A stretch of 64,000 bases of DNA. Origin: Crotalaria pallida. Lineage: Eukaryota > Streptophyta > Magnoliopsida > Fabales > Fabaceae. The notes under the pieces are model-generated. The model saw nothing but the letters and a program-made list of their open reading frames with translations. It made no database searches and had not been told where the DNA came from. Both the position numbers and the translations under genes were made by a program. The DNA lies in assembly GCA_037953625.1 (NCBI GenBank), contig CM075650.1, forward strand, positions 120,449,706 through 120,513,705, in the 5' to 3' direction. This document shows, piece by piece, positions 46,078-57,134 of the stretch. Numbering within the stretch: position 1 is the first letter of the stretch; the number at the start of each line of letters is the position of its first letter.

Positions 46078-47462
46078 TGATACATCCAGGAAATGAGACC
46101 ATCGATTCCAACTCTTTTCTCCAAGGCAAAGATCAAATGATCTTAGATTCTGACTCAAAAAGAGACTTAAAAACTCCAATCTTGAAACAATAACTCAAAC
46201 TTTTGAACAATCTCTAAGTGAGTTGCTCAAAAACAAGACTCAAGAAGAAACATCAAAATAAAAACACTCTCAAACACTCAATTGATGATCACGGTTTTGA
46301 TCATCATACAAGACTCTAGAACCAACTCTTTTTGTATTTTTGTGAAGGATAAACACACATGTGTTCTTAGACTCAAAACAAAAAGAAAGACAATATATAG
46401 GATAGGAAGATGACGCCACTCTTCAAAGAAGAAAGAACCATCTTGCTCCACATAGCATCACACCATGGAAGACTTGAGTCTTGGTTCAATCACTGAACCT
46501 TCAAGAGAATCACTCTCTTGAGTGAGGAAGGCATCACGCCTCTTGTGCACAAGGCACACACGTTTTTACCCAAATCAAAGTTCTCCCTTTCATTCATGCA
46601 AAGCTTACATTATATAGTTACAATCTGTTCTCATGGCTGCCTTGGATTCCTATACACGTGAAAGACTAAGGAGGCTAGCCATGATTGAGCAATTAAGCCT
46701 AACAAATGCTCATGAATACCAATGTAACCTATACGGCCCCTTAATGCTACAATTCATTACAAGAATGTAACTTATATTGCTCATCATGGCCTAATAATGA
46801 TGAAAAACGTCCAACCTTTAATGTGGCTTCATGGCCGTGTGTTAATGGCCTCATGAATGTTGAATTCATTTCATAACCTCCTCTTGATCTTCAATTATTG
46901 GCCGCCACATTGATGGCCTCATGATGATATGATTTCAAATTGTAACCTTCTTCATTAATATGGCCGTGAGGTATTAAATGCCCCCATTGAATTGGCAATT
47001 CAATTTGTAACTTCTATGTCTTGATAGCTCCATGAATGAGAAGAATCTTTCTACTTTATTCTTCTTTCCTTGCATGAATTTGAATGATGATTGATGCTTA
47101 GTGGAAGCCTTTTAAACCCTCCATTCTCTTATGAAATATGTTACTTAATAGTTGTGGTTACAAAATATTAAAGTTAATTTAAATCTATTAATGATTTCGT
47201 AACGTTCAATTAAGTAGCATTTTATAACCCACTTAATTTGCATTCAATCACATTCATTCCTTTCCTTTCCTCTTTCCAATTTCGTGCACCTCCATGCCTA
47301 CACATGTAGTGACCTTATTTCATGAGGATAAGTGTCTTTATTAAGGGTATGTGTCCTTCAGAAGGGCACCTTTAAGGGCAGTCACTTAAGTTCTTCAAAC
47401 TCTGAGCATATTGTTTTAGGTTTGTATTTGAGTTTTCATGGTCCCTCCAGAGGAGGATATCA
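46078..47462 (-). repeat. 5' LTR of the non-autonomous element
   Basis: Partner of 42631-44015; carries a two-base deletion at 'TTATATAGTTACAATC' and a small insertion at 'GATCAAATGATC' relative to it. Confidence 0.93.
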
Positions 47463-47893
47463 TTCATGATGTCTAATATTGAATAACGCTAAGCATGCTA
47501 CTCATTCCAGAGTAATAGAATAAGATTTGTATGTTATTCATTCCATTTTTCGCTAACTCTCTTATTTTATTTTAATATCATAAGCAAACTTCCATTGATT
47601 ATCACAAGATTATTTGAAAGCAAGGTGATTTCAAAGACATGATTTTTGAAGCCATTCTTCAAGTTTCTGTTGGGTTTGCTTCTTTTAATCTTTTATTTTC
47701 TATTATTTTTTTAATATCTTTAAATTTTAATGTTATATATATATTATTGGATTTTCTATTGATCTCAATCCCCTTTATAATATGTTTATTTTGTAAATTG
47801 AAAGAGATGTGATTTTTTAGATCTTTTGGGAATCAATTATTCACTTTTGAGGAGGGTTCAAAGACATAATTAGGCAAATATAAATATAAAATA

Positions 47894-48126
47894 CTCCCTC
47901 TGTCCCACAAGGATGGTTAAAAAATTCAAAAGTCAATAAATTTAGGAGACATGCATTTAATGGTTTGTTTACACATCAACCAATTATCAAACAACTAATT
48001 TAATGAATTTTACATTAATCAACCAATCACAATTCAAAGTTTACAATTTCGAAACTTTTCATTAATTATTTTAACTATAGTTTGAGACAAAAAAATTTAG
48101 TTATTTTTTACCATCGACGGATGAAG
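47894..48126. mobile_element. Stowaway MITE, 233 bp
   Basis: TA at both edges (47892-47893 and 48127-48128). The left end CTCCCTCTGTCCCACAAGG and the right end (read inward CTTCATCCGTCGATGG) are Stowaway-type TIRs. Two related left-end fragments, 'TCCCACAAGGATGGTAAAA', occur in the array near 12205 and 15865. Confidence 0.85.
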
Positions 48127-48648
48127 TATAAAATATAAAATATTTGTTTATTTAGACAAATGCTCATGAATAGCTCCACATATGACATCCTTTATTAAAA
48201 TTTAAAAACCTTTTTAAATATTTACATTTTGCTTAATATATAGATAGAAGTTTATGCATTATATATTACACCAATTTTATATTAAATAATTGTCCCACAA
48301 AAAAAACATGGAAAAAAATAATAACAGTTATTCATAATGTTTTTAAAGTATTCATGATTGTTTCACATATTATAAATTTTTTTCAAAATTTTTTCACATT
48401 TTATCTAATTATAAGTATTATATTCCGATTTGATTACATAAATTTGTCTGATCATAAATATTATTTTTTTTCATTGTAAATTTGTAATAATTAAAAAAAT
48501 ACCATATAAAATATAATTTCAGAAAATGATAAATTTCTTTTCCTCTAAAAAAATAGTCACATGTAAATAAAATTAATGTTTAATGTTTGAACAAATTGAA
48601 AGAATAGCGAAATTTAAGACCCATGTATCGCACAAGCAATTTTCCTAG

Positions 48649-48810
48649 TATATACATAAGGAAGCACGTTGGTATGGTTCTACTGCAAGTGTAAAGAATA
48701 TTCTTATGCCTTCAAGGCGCTCCAACATATGCCTTTTGGGGATGTTGTCTCGTGGACTGCCATCATTTCTGGGTGTTCCAGGTCTGGTCTTGAATTCGAG
48801 GGTTTGGATA
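48649..48810 (+). pseudogene. PPR pseudogene, continuation after the Helitron
   Basis: Resumes with TATATACATA and one extra A (a frameshift), then 'WFYCKCKEYSYAFKALQHMP' and 'DVVSWTAIISGCSRSGLE', the next PPR unit of the same At4g18520-like protein. After 'SGLE' the similarity is lost; following sequence is unrelated. Confidence 0.8.
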
Positions 48811-49857
48811 CCAATCTTTTGCTTCCGATCAACATTCGGAGATGTCATATTATGCTCCCTACCATAGCAACGAAAGATTTTAAAAGTCAAAAAAAGCATA
48901 AATAATTCAGCTTATTTGTATACGAGTCTTAGAAAATTACATAATTATCAATTCCAATAATGCAAGGTGTAATACCCGCAATTTTTCATATTTTTATAAA
49001 TCGATTTTTCTGGATTTTTGATTGGGTAGTATTTTCGAAATTATATGAATTCGTGATTTGATTTAAAATTTCAAAGGAGAATAATTATTTGAAATTTATT
49101 TTTACGATGATGGATTATTTCATTATTTTGTGTTTTGAAAGAGTTATTATTTATTGGTTTATTTGGTTACGTAACTTTGAAAATTCGTAACTTTTGATCT
49201 GTAAATCCGAATTTGATGAATTTACAGTCAAAACTATCGTATTGATATATATAATTTATTTTTGTACAGTTTGGAATTTATTTTGTTGTCCACGAAATTT
49301 TTGTTATTTTGGGAGGCATTAATTATAATGTTTTATTTTAAGTAAATTCAAATATGATTTTAAGCATTATTTACTTTATTGTGAAAATAATATTTTTCCA
49401 CTGTATAATGATGTAGTGAGGTTTTAAAAATGATTTGTGCATTTTGAATTTTAGATTGTGAGACATTCATTTACTAGTACACGAGACCCTAGGGTAAACC
49501 AATTAAATACAACCTACTTTAATTAAAGTGTAGCCACCCTACTTATACCCTATGGGGACAAGCTATTAATGACCCTATTCAAGCATGGAAAATTCGGCCA
49601 ATGCATGTCTTGGTGTTTTTCTACCCATTTTTCCAACACTAATAATTTTACCTAAAACCTACTTATGTCCTACAAGATTAATACTTATAAACCTAGAATT
49701 AAATTGTAAAGTACCCACCCTATGTTATACTAAGGAAACCGTGGGGAGCATGGGGCTTAGGGGAAGACTCCTCAATATTTTTGCACTCCCATTTTTAATT
49801 GTTGGACCCCCACCCATGCACCCCTATAAATACCAACCCCCACCTACACCTTAACAC

Positions 49858-50346
49858 TCTTCAATAGCTCCTCGATCTGCCTCTTCATTTCAGTCATTTC
49901 TGGTGTTGCCATTTTATAAGGAGCAATAGAAATGGGACCAGCTCCCGGAACTAGATCAATTCCAAATTCAATCTCCCTTCTTGGTGGCAAGCCAGGTATC
50001 TCATCAGTGAATACCTCCGAAAAGTCTCTGACTACAGGTATCTCTTCAATCCTCGGACCATTCTCCTTTACTTCAGTGTTGAACAGGCACATGTAGCCAG
50101 AGGGTTTCGGATTTCTATAGGTTACTATCTTTCTATCACAATCGATGATCACTTTTGACTCAACCAGTCCATCCCGAAGATCACATCCAATTGCGATAAG
50201 GGTAAACAGATCAAATCTACCTTAGAGGTTTGTCCTAACACTTCTATACAACAGTTAAGACATGCTCTAGAAACAACTACAGGAGCATTAGTAGAGGTTT
50301 CTACTTTCAGAGTATATGACAATTCAGACATAGATAGACCTAAACG
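49858..50346 (-). pseudogene. Gypsy protease-to-RT fragment
   Basis: Reads 'SQLDVIFGMDWLS' (end of protease), then, after a small deletion and frameshift near 50150, 'VIIDCDRKIVTYRNP', 'PVVRDFSEVFTDEIPGLPP', 'EIEFGIDLVPGAGPISIAPYK' and 'RQIEELL', the chromovirus-type lead into RT. It stops at 49858 against the LTR fragment, so RT proper is gone. At 50346 it is cut by the SIRE-like LTR. Confidence 0.85.
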
Positions 50347-50504
50347 TGTTGGAACCTACAATCGGTGGGTGAAATAACTAGGATACACTAGGAGAACACC
50401 TAGAAGGGGGGTTTGAATAGGTGTTAGATAAACCTTGAAAGATTTTCGAAAGAAACAAATCAAAACGATTAAAAAAAATGATTTTCTTGAAATTTTCTTC
50501 TATT

Positions 50505-50585
50505 AATCGATTAACAAGTCAACTAATCGATTAATGCCGAATGATCAATTCAAACTAATCGATTAATGAAACCAATTACTCGATT
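50505..50585. promoter_or_regulatory. Paired AATCGATT palindromes, distal cluster of SIRE-like LTR
   Basis: Starts at 50505 and 50525 (20 apart), then 50557 and a degenerate ACTCGATT at 50578 (21 apart). Confidence 0.6.
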
Positions 50586-51538
50586 AATCAATGTTAAAAT
50601 TGAAAAATCACTTTTCAATCAAATACGAAAATCAATCAATTAACACATATGATCAGAGATAAAGCGGAATTGATTAACACCAATATTCTTATTGATTACC
50701 TAGGTTATGAAAATGATTTTCCCAAAATCAATTTTGCACAATTAAGATTCAATTCAATCAATTATGAAAAATCACTTTTTTCTAGGTTTTCAACCAAGAA
50801 CACAATTAATAACAAGAATTGTAAAGAGTAGAGAGTTTAGAGATACGACACAATGATTTATCCTGGTTCACTTTCATCCACTTGAAAGCTACTCCAGTCC
50901 CCTCTTCAACCAAGAGAGATTCTTCACTATGAGGAATTAGAGTTTCTCAAATTACAAGTAAATGCCTCACAAGACTCCCTTCTTGCTAGCCTACAAGAGA
51001 TACCACACCCTTGCCTTGTAACCCTATTGATATCTAATCTAACCTCTTCTCTTGCTTGCCGATACCCCACAACAAGACTTCCAATGCTTTGAGATTCTTC
51101 GAAGACTTCAACTTGCTTGCTTCACTACAAGACTTCCAAGTGCTTGATGATATGCCACACCAAGGCTTCCAAATAACTTTGCTTGATGAATAACTTCTTC
51201 AAGACTTCCTTTGTTGTAGAGTGTTTGCCTTCTTTGCAATGATTACAACTCAAATGAAAACAAAATAATAATCCTATGAATCTCTTTCAAAAGCTATGAA
51301 AATATCAACATGAGAGATTCAAGGTTCTTGATCAAAGAATGTAAAAATGAGAACTTTGATCTTGAGAAAGTGAGAGAGAATAGAGTGGCTTGATTCTTTG
51401 TAAAATGAATATCAAAATGATGGAATATGATCACAAAGGTTAGAAATAGGTTTATATAGAATACCCAAAAGTTAGGAATGGTTAAAAGTGCTTTTGAGAA
51501 GTGAAAAACGCATTTTAAAAACCAGATCTGTGCGTGTT

Positions 51539-51708
51539 ACTCGAGTAAAATAAGTGCTAATCGAGTAACCATGCCTTAATCGAGTAATGCCGCAAGCCTG
51601 TAAAAATTTACTCGAGTAAAAGTCAAGATAATCGATTATCAAAAATTGTTAATCGATTATCAGTTCAAAATATACTGTTAATCGATTATCAAAATCTGTT
51701 AATCGATT
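51539..51708. promoter_or_regulatory. Paired palindromes, proximal cluster of SIRE-like LTR
   Basis: Starts: 51539 (ACTCGAGT), 51559 and 51578 (AATCGAGT), 51610 (ACTCGAGT), 51630, 51651, 51680 and 51701 (AATCGATT). Steps inside groups are 20, 19; 20, 21; 21. Two palindrome versions coexist in one cluster. Confidence 0.6.
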
Positions 51709-52063
51709 ATTTTGATTAAAAATCACTTAAAACTTGTTTTCTCAAAAACTAAACCTTTTGTTTCAAACCTTTAAGCCACCTATTGATTTTAGGCAAAGTG
51801 AATACTCAAAATATGATAAAATCATGCAATCAAAAGAGATTCACTACCCTCTAAGAGACTCTACCCAAACTCATAAACTAAAAGACTTGAGAGGCTAAAG
51901 ATAAAACAATAAAACATAAACTACCAAACTAAGTCTTCATGAGTTGGCTCTCTCTTTATCACTTGATGTTTGTTGTTGCTTGTTGAGCTTGAACTTGATC
52001 AACACATTTAAGCTTGTTCAAAACCTTTTGGCATTTATCAAAACATTCTTCATGGATCTTACA

Positions 52064-52078
52064 ATCTCCCCCTTTTTG
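52064..52078 (-). other. Polypurine tract of the SIRE-like element
   Basis: Minus strand CAAAAAGGGGGAGAT directly before the LTR start TGTAAGATCC; fixes the orientation. Confidence 0.85.
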
Positions 52079-52873
52079 AAAATGACAAACATGTTTTGAA
52101 GTTGTGACGTTGTTGATGCTTGAACCATTTTATCACTTGGTGAGACTCTTGCTCCCCCTCAATTTATGCTTTTGACATTTGAAATCTAATTGAGATAAAA
52201 ACTTGATTCTCCCCCTATCTCCAACAACTTTGCTCAACCTACATAAAAACAACAAAACAAACCTTTCTCCAAAACAAAATATTATTTCTTTTCAAAACAT
52301 ACATTTCTCTTCAAAACATACATTTCTCTTCAAAACATACATTTCTCCCCCTTTGGCATTATCAAAAAGTAATATATACCAATTGAAATATAAAATACTA
52401 AGCCAAATATAAGAGAAACTATGTCATATATAGAGATATTTAAACCAAAATAGAGAAATTAATAACCATACTATCTCTATATCAAACATTTCTTCAATAG
52501 CATGATAATAATCTAATAATCACTCAATGATACCAATTGAAACAATTGTATACCAATTGTAATACTAATTGTAAGAATTTGATACCAATAGTATTTTCTC
52601 AAAAGTATAAACAATATCACATCAAGAGAAATAATACTAATTGTAACTAAACAAATACCAATTGTATAATATCAATTGAGAATAGTACCAATTGAGAGAA
52701 TTATGAGTAATATCTAACAATATCAAATGTTACCAATTTGTAGGATCTTTTCTTCATACCAATTGAAGATATCCAACAATATCAATTGTGTCAATTTGTA
52801 GGACTTTTACTTGAGATTTGAAGAAATATGTATAGACCTTCATTTGCATCTTCAATCATACCTACAAAAACAA
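52079..52873 (-). other. Region between gag and 3' LTR; pol deleted
   Basis: Expected to hold integrase, RT and RNase H, but there is only AT-rich sequence with 'ACCAATTG' short repeats and a triple 'TCAAAACATACATTTCTC' tandem near 52290-52345. So pol was lost by internal deletion. Confidence 0.6.
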
Positions 52874-54412
52874 TCATGCTTTGCCTTTTGGTATCCAAAT
52901 AGTTTTGGATCCATTTTTGTTAGTGTAGGGACTCTCACCCTTTTTCACCCAAACAAAATCTCCTTTAGGTATACCATGCACTTTAATATAACACACATTT
53001 GAAGTATGTCCATGAGTACCACAATAGAAACATGTTGGTGCATTTGAAAAATCAACTTTAGAAAAATCAACAACATTTCTATGAGATTTACTCTTAGCAT
53101 TAGTATAACCCAAACCAAACTTGTTTGAATTTTCTCTTTGAAAATTTAACAATGTGCGCAATCTAATATCACCATTTGTGAAACTTGCAAGCTTATATTT
53201 CAAAATAGCATTTTCATCTTTAAGCAACTTGCAATTTTCACAATCAACCACAATATTCAATCTACTAGCACAATCACAAGAAGAACTAGCATATATAAGA
53301 TCAAGGGTTTCATTTTCAAGATTAAGCTCATCAAATTGTTTTTGAAGTTCTAAAATCTCTTGTTGATGTTTCAAAATGAGCTTCTTCCTTTCAATGTTTT
53401 TCAAAGCTAGTTTCTTAAATTGTTCATGCATTTCTTCATAAGCATTATACAACAATTCATACTTAGAAGAAATTTCGGATTTAGTAAGACTTACATCGCT
53501 TTCGTCGCTTTGTTTACTTGATTCATCATTTGAACTTTCCTCTTCATTTACTAGAGCTATCAAGTTGAGACAAGCGACATCTTCATCATCCGAAGAACTA
53601 TTTGATGTACTTTTCTTGACTTTTTCATCATCACTATTCCAAACTATGTATGCCCTTTTAGTTTTCTTTTCTTTCTCCTTCTTCTTAAGATACTTAGAGC
53701 ATGAGTACTTGAGATGACCGGGCTTTCCACATTCATGGCAAACTATACCTTCTTTTGAAGTCTTTGTCTTGTAGTGTGGGGAATTCTTCTCTTTACTTTT
53801 GTCTTTGTTCATCCTTCCTTTTCTCCTTAGAATCTTATTGAACTTTCTTAGTAGAAGCTTCATCTCCTCTTCATCAATGTCCGAATCGGAATCTTCATTA
53901 TCATCATTATCGGAACTCTCTTCCTTTTGATATGATCTTTGAGCTTTAAGAGCGATTCCTTTTCTTTCTTTGTTCTTGTCCGATTTTTCATGCATATGCA
54001 AACGTTCAAGCTCCATTTCATGTTCTTGTAGCTTTCCGAAAAGTGTTGCTAAGTCCATGGTGTCCAAGTCCTTTGATTCAACTATTGCGGTAACCTTAGG
54101 TTGCCATTCCCTACTTAGACATCTTAAAACTTTGTTAACAAGTTCACAATTCAAGAAAGTTTTACCAAGAGCAATGAGATGATTAACAATATGAGTAAAA
54201 CGCTTTTGCATAAAACATATAGATTCATTAGGCAACATACGAAACAATTCATATTCATGCATCAAAGAATTTAATCTAGCACGCCTAACTTCACTAGTGC
54301 CTTCATGTGTGACTTGCAAGGTGTCCCACATTTCTTTGACATCACGAGAAGGGCTAAGTGATGAGGATGCTATGAAAAGATCAAGATAAATAGAAGTGTG
54401 AATAAAGTTCAA
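52874..54412 (-). pseudogene. SIRE-like Ty1/copia gag, N-terminus missing
   Basis: A 512-codon frame. Residues about 24-140 are a UBN2/gag-polypeptide domain ('EMWDTLQVTHEGTSEVRRAR', 'LVNKVLRCLSREWQPKVTAI', 'LFGKLQEHEMELERL'). A CCHC zinc knuckle lies at residues 225-238 (CHECGKPGHLKYSC), an acidic stretch at 250-310, a coiled coil at about 315-370, and a second CCHC at 461-474 (CFYCGTHGHTSNVC), then 'GSKTIWIPKGKA' and a stop. The first about 20 residues are unrelated: the usual start with its 'FDGTNY..W' motif is absent, so the element is truncated at about 54390. Gag would form the particle that packages element RNA; this copy cannot act alone. Confidence 0.85.
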
Positions 54413-55407
54413 AGATATGATGATCGGATGGCAAAGAAACTGTGATGTGATGCTATGTAATGAAGTAACGAATGAGAAATTTGTGATGATGTTGGGGATA
54501 GCGTATTAGCAACGGAAAATGAATTGCGAAAGAAATCAGTAATGATGAAATAGGATGGAAAGTTTGAGAATTGTGAATGAGTGAGCATAATTGACATGTG
54601 AATTGTGTTGTATTTTACTTGTTTTTGATTGCTGTTATTTTTATATCTCAATGTTTTGCCTATTGTAATTCCACCCCGTCGACGAGGAATCGTTCGGGAT
54701 GCTCACTCTCTCTGCTATTCTATTTCTTTCCCCCCGACACTTGATGTCGTGGAATGTAGATGGTTCATGATGTCGGAGTTATTATGCACCCTCTGGAGTA
54801 CGTGTATTGGGACTTACTCGAGAAAGGCTGGAAATGGCGAGGAGACGTTAGTATGGTTATGGACGACCCTTAGTTCACCCCAATGGGTATCTACTTGTGG
54901 GAGATGATGGAAAAGATAACGCTAGACGACCCAGAGTACGTGAAGGTCTTAGTGCTGCCGAAGAATGACGGGAGATTCGACGATGCTGGAGAGGATCTGG
55001 AATTGAAGGAGGTTCAGGCCGAGGATAGTGATCAGTAGTGTAGGTTATTATTTATGTCTCACTTATGTAATGCACTTTCTTAAGTTACTAAGATGACGAT
55101 GCTCTATCCTGATGTAACTCATCCTATTTCTATAACGGTTTTGGAAACCGGTACTAGACGTGAGGTGTATGAAAGGAAATGGAATAAGTTTTGTGAAAGT
55201 GAAAGGAAAAGTTTCAGAGCGCGATGTTGGTAACATCTCGATTTGGAACTTGAGGTGTGATGTGGACATAAATGGTTTATTTTTATAACGAAAATGTTTT
55301 TGAAAAAGGATGTTTTGTGAAGGCAAACTCATGTCCACGTCATTAATGAAAAAAATTCATCTGATTTTTACTAAATAAAAATAGAATAACTAAATCAGGG
55401 TGTTACA
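54413..55407 (+). repeat. Right part of the broken gypsy-type LTR
   Basis: Ends 'AAATCAGGGTGTTACA'. A 51-codon frame near 54889-55038 ('LWEMMEKITLDDPEYVKVLV' to 'EVQAEDSDQ') lies in the LTR and resembles no known domain. The exact join with the SIRE-like fragment (about 54390-54420) is unclear. Confidence 0.5.
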
Positions 55408-55412
55408 CAAGG

Positions 55413-55745
55413 TAATTAAGAATTATTGCAACATTCATGGAGTCAGAGGTTGGTCTAAGAATGTAAGAAGATGAAGCATAAAAGCATATGTTTTAAATAA
55501 ACCTTATCATATTAATGTGTCCCTTTCAATAGTCTTACTAATCACTAAATATTGAAGACTACCCATATAACTATATTTGTAGGCTACAGCTCCAAAATTC
55601 CAGTAAGAAATTTTACTCATCCATGATGTTATTTCATCATGAAAAAAATCACATAATAACAAGCAGAGGGCAAAGATTAATCACCAAAAAATAATGCTAA
55701 GTCTTCAAGAAAGCACACAATAAGCAATAAAAGCATATATGTTAC
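55413..55745. other. Intergenic or intronic, no gene seen
   Basis: AT-rich sequence after the LTR target duplication; may be intron of the exon-like block that follows. Confidence 0.4.
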
Positions 55746-55905
55746 CTTGATATGTAAACCCATATGCAATAGTTATTGATCCAAAAAGGATGAGCAGGGT
55801 AATGACGGCCCACTGATGAAGAGGAGAAGGAGGAGCACGAGCAGTCGTCGATGGCGACTCACGTTGGTGCGATGGCAAGCAGTCCTCGGAGATGGGGTTT
55901 TGGTT
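55746..55905 (-). pseudogene. Possible first exon of an unidentified membrane protein
   Basis: Ends at a good donor (CAAG|GTAACA, minus strand). One frame reads 'EDCLPSHQRESPSTTARAPP' followed by a hydrophobic segment 'WAVITLLILFGSITIAYGF', like a short cytosolic N-terminus plus one membrane helix. No in-frame ATG remains, and no further exon is visible downstream because the LTR composite lies there. Low certainty. Confidence 0.35.
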
Positions 55906-56464
55906 TAGAGTTATTCTTGTTGAGGAAGGAAAGTCATGTTGGAGAAGGAAAGGGTTATATGAATTTTACACTGATCTTTTTATTATTATTAAAGGTTTTA
56001 ATTTAGACAAGTGTCAAAATATCCAACGGCCCGGATGCAAGCAAAATCAAACTACAGTTCCAACCATAAAATCAGAGGAGCTGGATCCGAGTATGTAGGC
56101 TAGTGAAGGTGAGATTTTCCTCGTAACAAAAAAAATCGGCTAAAATACTAAAATGGTCCTTGTAAATATGGGGCCCTTTGAAATTGGTCCATGTAAAAAA
56201 AAATTGGTTTTGGTCCCTACATTTATAAAACGTTTTGGTTTTGATCCCTCATATTAAATGTGGATGGAAAACGCAGACGTGACCTAACAGAGGCCACGTC
56301 AGCACAATGTTAGGTTAGAGTGTAAGTCACACATGGGTTCCCATGCTGGCTAAGGAGGCACATGTGACACACGTGAGCTTCTCCCTTATGCTGAGCTTCT
56401 TATATTTCTTCGTCATTTCTTGCCTTCTTCTCCTTTTCCCTCTGCAACTCCACAAAATTGAGCC

Positions 56465-56960
56465 ATGACATCTACGTTTTCTTCTTCAAGTAGTGGTGTT
56501 AATAGAAGGGTTTGTTGTTGCGATGCTATTCCAACTGTATTGACATCTCACTGTCATAAAAATTCAGGGAGAACTTAGTGGAGGTGCCCTAATATGAAGG
56601 TGTGAACTATAACATACATGACCCACTTACGTTATTTTGTTAATCTGAGTTTATTTTGTTTGATTTCCTTCTTTAACACCATCACAACAAAACCCTAATT
56701 CCCATTACTTTAAATGGGGCGATGAGGATGCAGATGATGAAGCACAACAACAACTCTCACCAAATAATGATGAAGCACCACGACAATTCCCACCAGAAAC
56801 TGCAGATGCAGCTGAGTTTGGTGTAGAGTATTGGAAGATGAAGAGTACGGAATTGTAAAAGAAGCTTCGTGATGAAAGGAAGAAGTCAAAGAAGGTGATT
56901 TTTGTCATGATTCTAACATGTATAGTGGCATTTGGTAGCAACAATGTGTGTTTGATGAAA
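56465..56960 (+). pseudogene. GRF-type zinc-finger protein, pseudogene
   Basis: From ATG 56465: 'MTSTFSSSSSGVNRRVCCCD', then 'VLTSHCHKNSGRT-stop-WRCPNMK', the first half of a zf-GRF domain (C.C....TS....NPGR.F..CP). An intron-like gap follows from a GTGTGA donor, then 'HYFKWGDEDADDEAQQQLSP' completes the domain. The C-terminus has a short coiled/basic stretch ('EYWKMKSTEL', 'KKLRDERKKSKK') and a hydrophobic helix ('VIFVMILTCIVAFG'), the layout of small plant GRF proteins. The in-frame TAG in the finger and a TAA before 'KKLRDERKKS' kill it. Role of the family in plants: unclear, possibly nucleic-acid binding. Confidence 0.7.
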
Positions 56961-57134
56961 TGCCACTGAGATTTATGAGAACTAAAAGTTTGGGGAGCAG
57001 TGGGTGTGTGGTCGTATTTGTTATTTTGAATTTGGTCCACATAGTTATGTTGGTAGTTTGTTTTGGTCCCTCTGTTATTAGATATGATAGGTTTTGGTCT
57101 CTTTGTCATGTAGTTTTTGAGTTGGTTCTATTAT

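Larger units (their letters stand above)
42631..47462 (-). mobile_element. Complete non-autonomous LTR retrotransposon, 4,832 bp, TSD ttcat
   Basis: Two 1,385-bp LTRs (42631-44015 and 46078-47462) start TGATA and end TATCA; TTCAT flanks both ends (42626-42630 and 47463-47467). PBS and PPT place it on the minus strand. The 2,062-bp interior has no gag or pol; it is a low-complexity run rich in 'GACTCAAA' and 'CCACGGTTTT' motifs, with only a 22-codon ATG frame (from 45980, 'MNHSSSGEEDSNSSK') near the 5' side. By eye the LTRs differ at roughly 30-35 positions. It is a LARD-like parasite needing proteins from another element. Confidence 0.93.
41627..48648 (+). mobile_element. Helitron inserted in the PPR pseudogene
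   Basis: Starts TC and ends CTAG. It sits exactly between A (41626) and T (48649): the flanks join as '...CATACTAA|TATATACATA...', restoring the PPR residues 'HTNIYI'. The 5' end 'TCAACGTATTATAAAATAGG' with 'GAGAAGTTGAGGG' and CCTCCTAATTT motifs is like plant Helitron 5' ends that I know. The 3' end 'CCATGTATCGCACAAGCA' looks like an eroded terminal hairpin (GTGCATCGCAC type). Without the nested LTR element it is about 2.2 kb and has no Rep/helicase, so it is non-autonomous. Confidence 0.85.
50347..52063 (-). repeat. 3' LTR of a SIRE-like Ty1/copia element
   Basis: On the minus strand it starts TGTAAGATCCATG right after a polypurine tract and ends GTAGGTTCCAACA: 1,717 bp. It matches the LTR that starts at 62500. 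It carries two clusters of paired palindromes. The gypsy fragment continues on its left side at AAACG (50342-50346); the matching copy on the other side was lost. Confidence 0.8.
48968..55407 (+). mobile_element. Gypsy-type LTR broken open by other retroelements, TSD caagg
   Basis: The left edge TGTAATACCCGC and right edge GGGTGTTACA are inverted LTR termini, with CAAGG on both sides (48963-48967 and 55408-55412). The left part (48968-49857) is in plus orientation with a TATA-like CCTATAAATACC near 49825. The right part (about 54413-55407) supplies the LTR end. Between them lie a minus-strand gypsy pol piece and a truncated SIRE-like copia element. I read it as one solo or decayed LTR with nested insertions; deletion of a full element's interior is the alternative. 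Confidence 0.65.

Noticed and set aside
56140..57125. 'ggtccct'-type edges around the GRF pseudogene as transposon TIRs
   Set aside because: The similar stretches are in direct, not inverted, orientation, and no target duplication was found.
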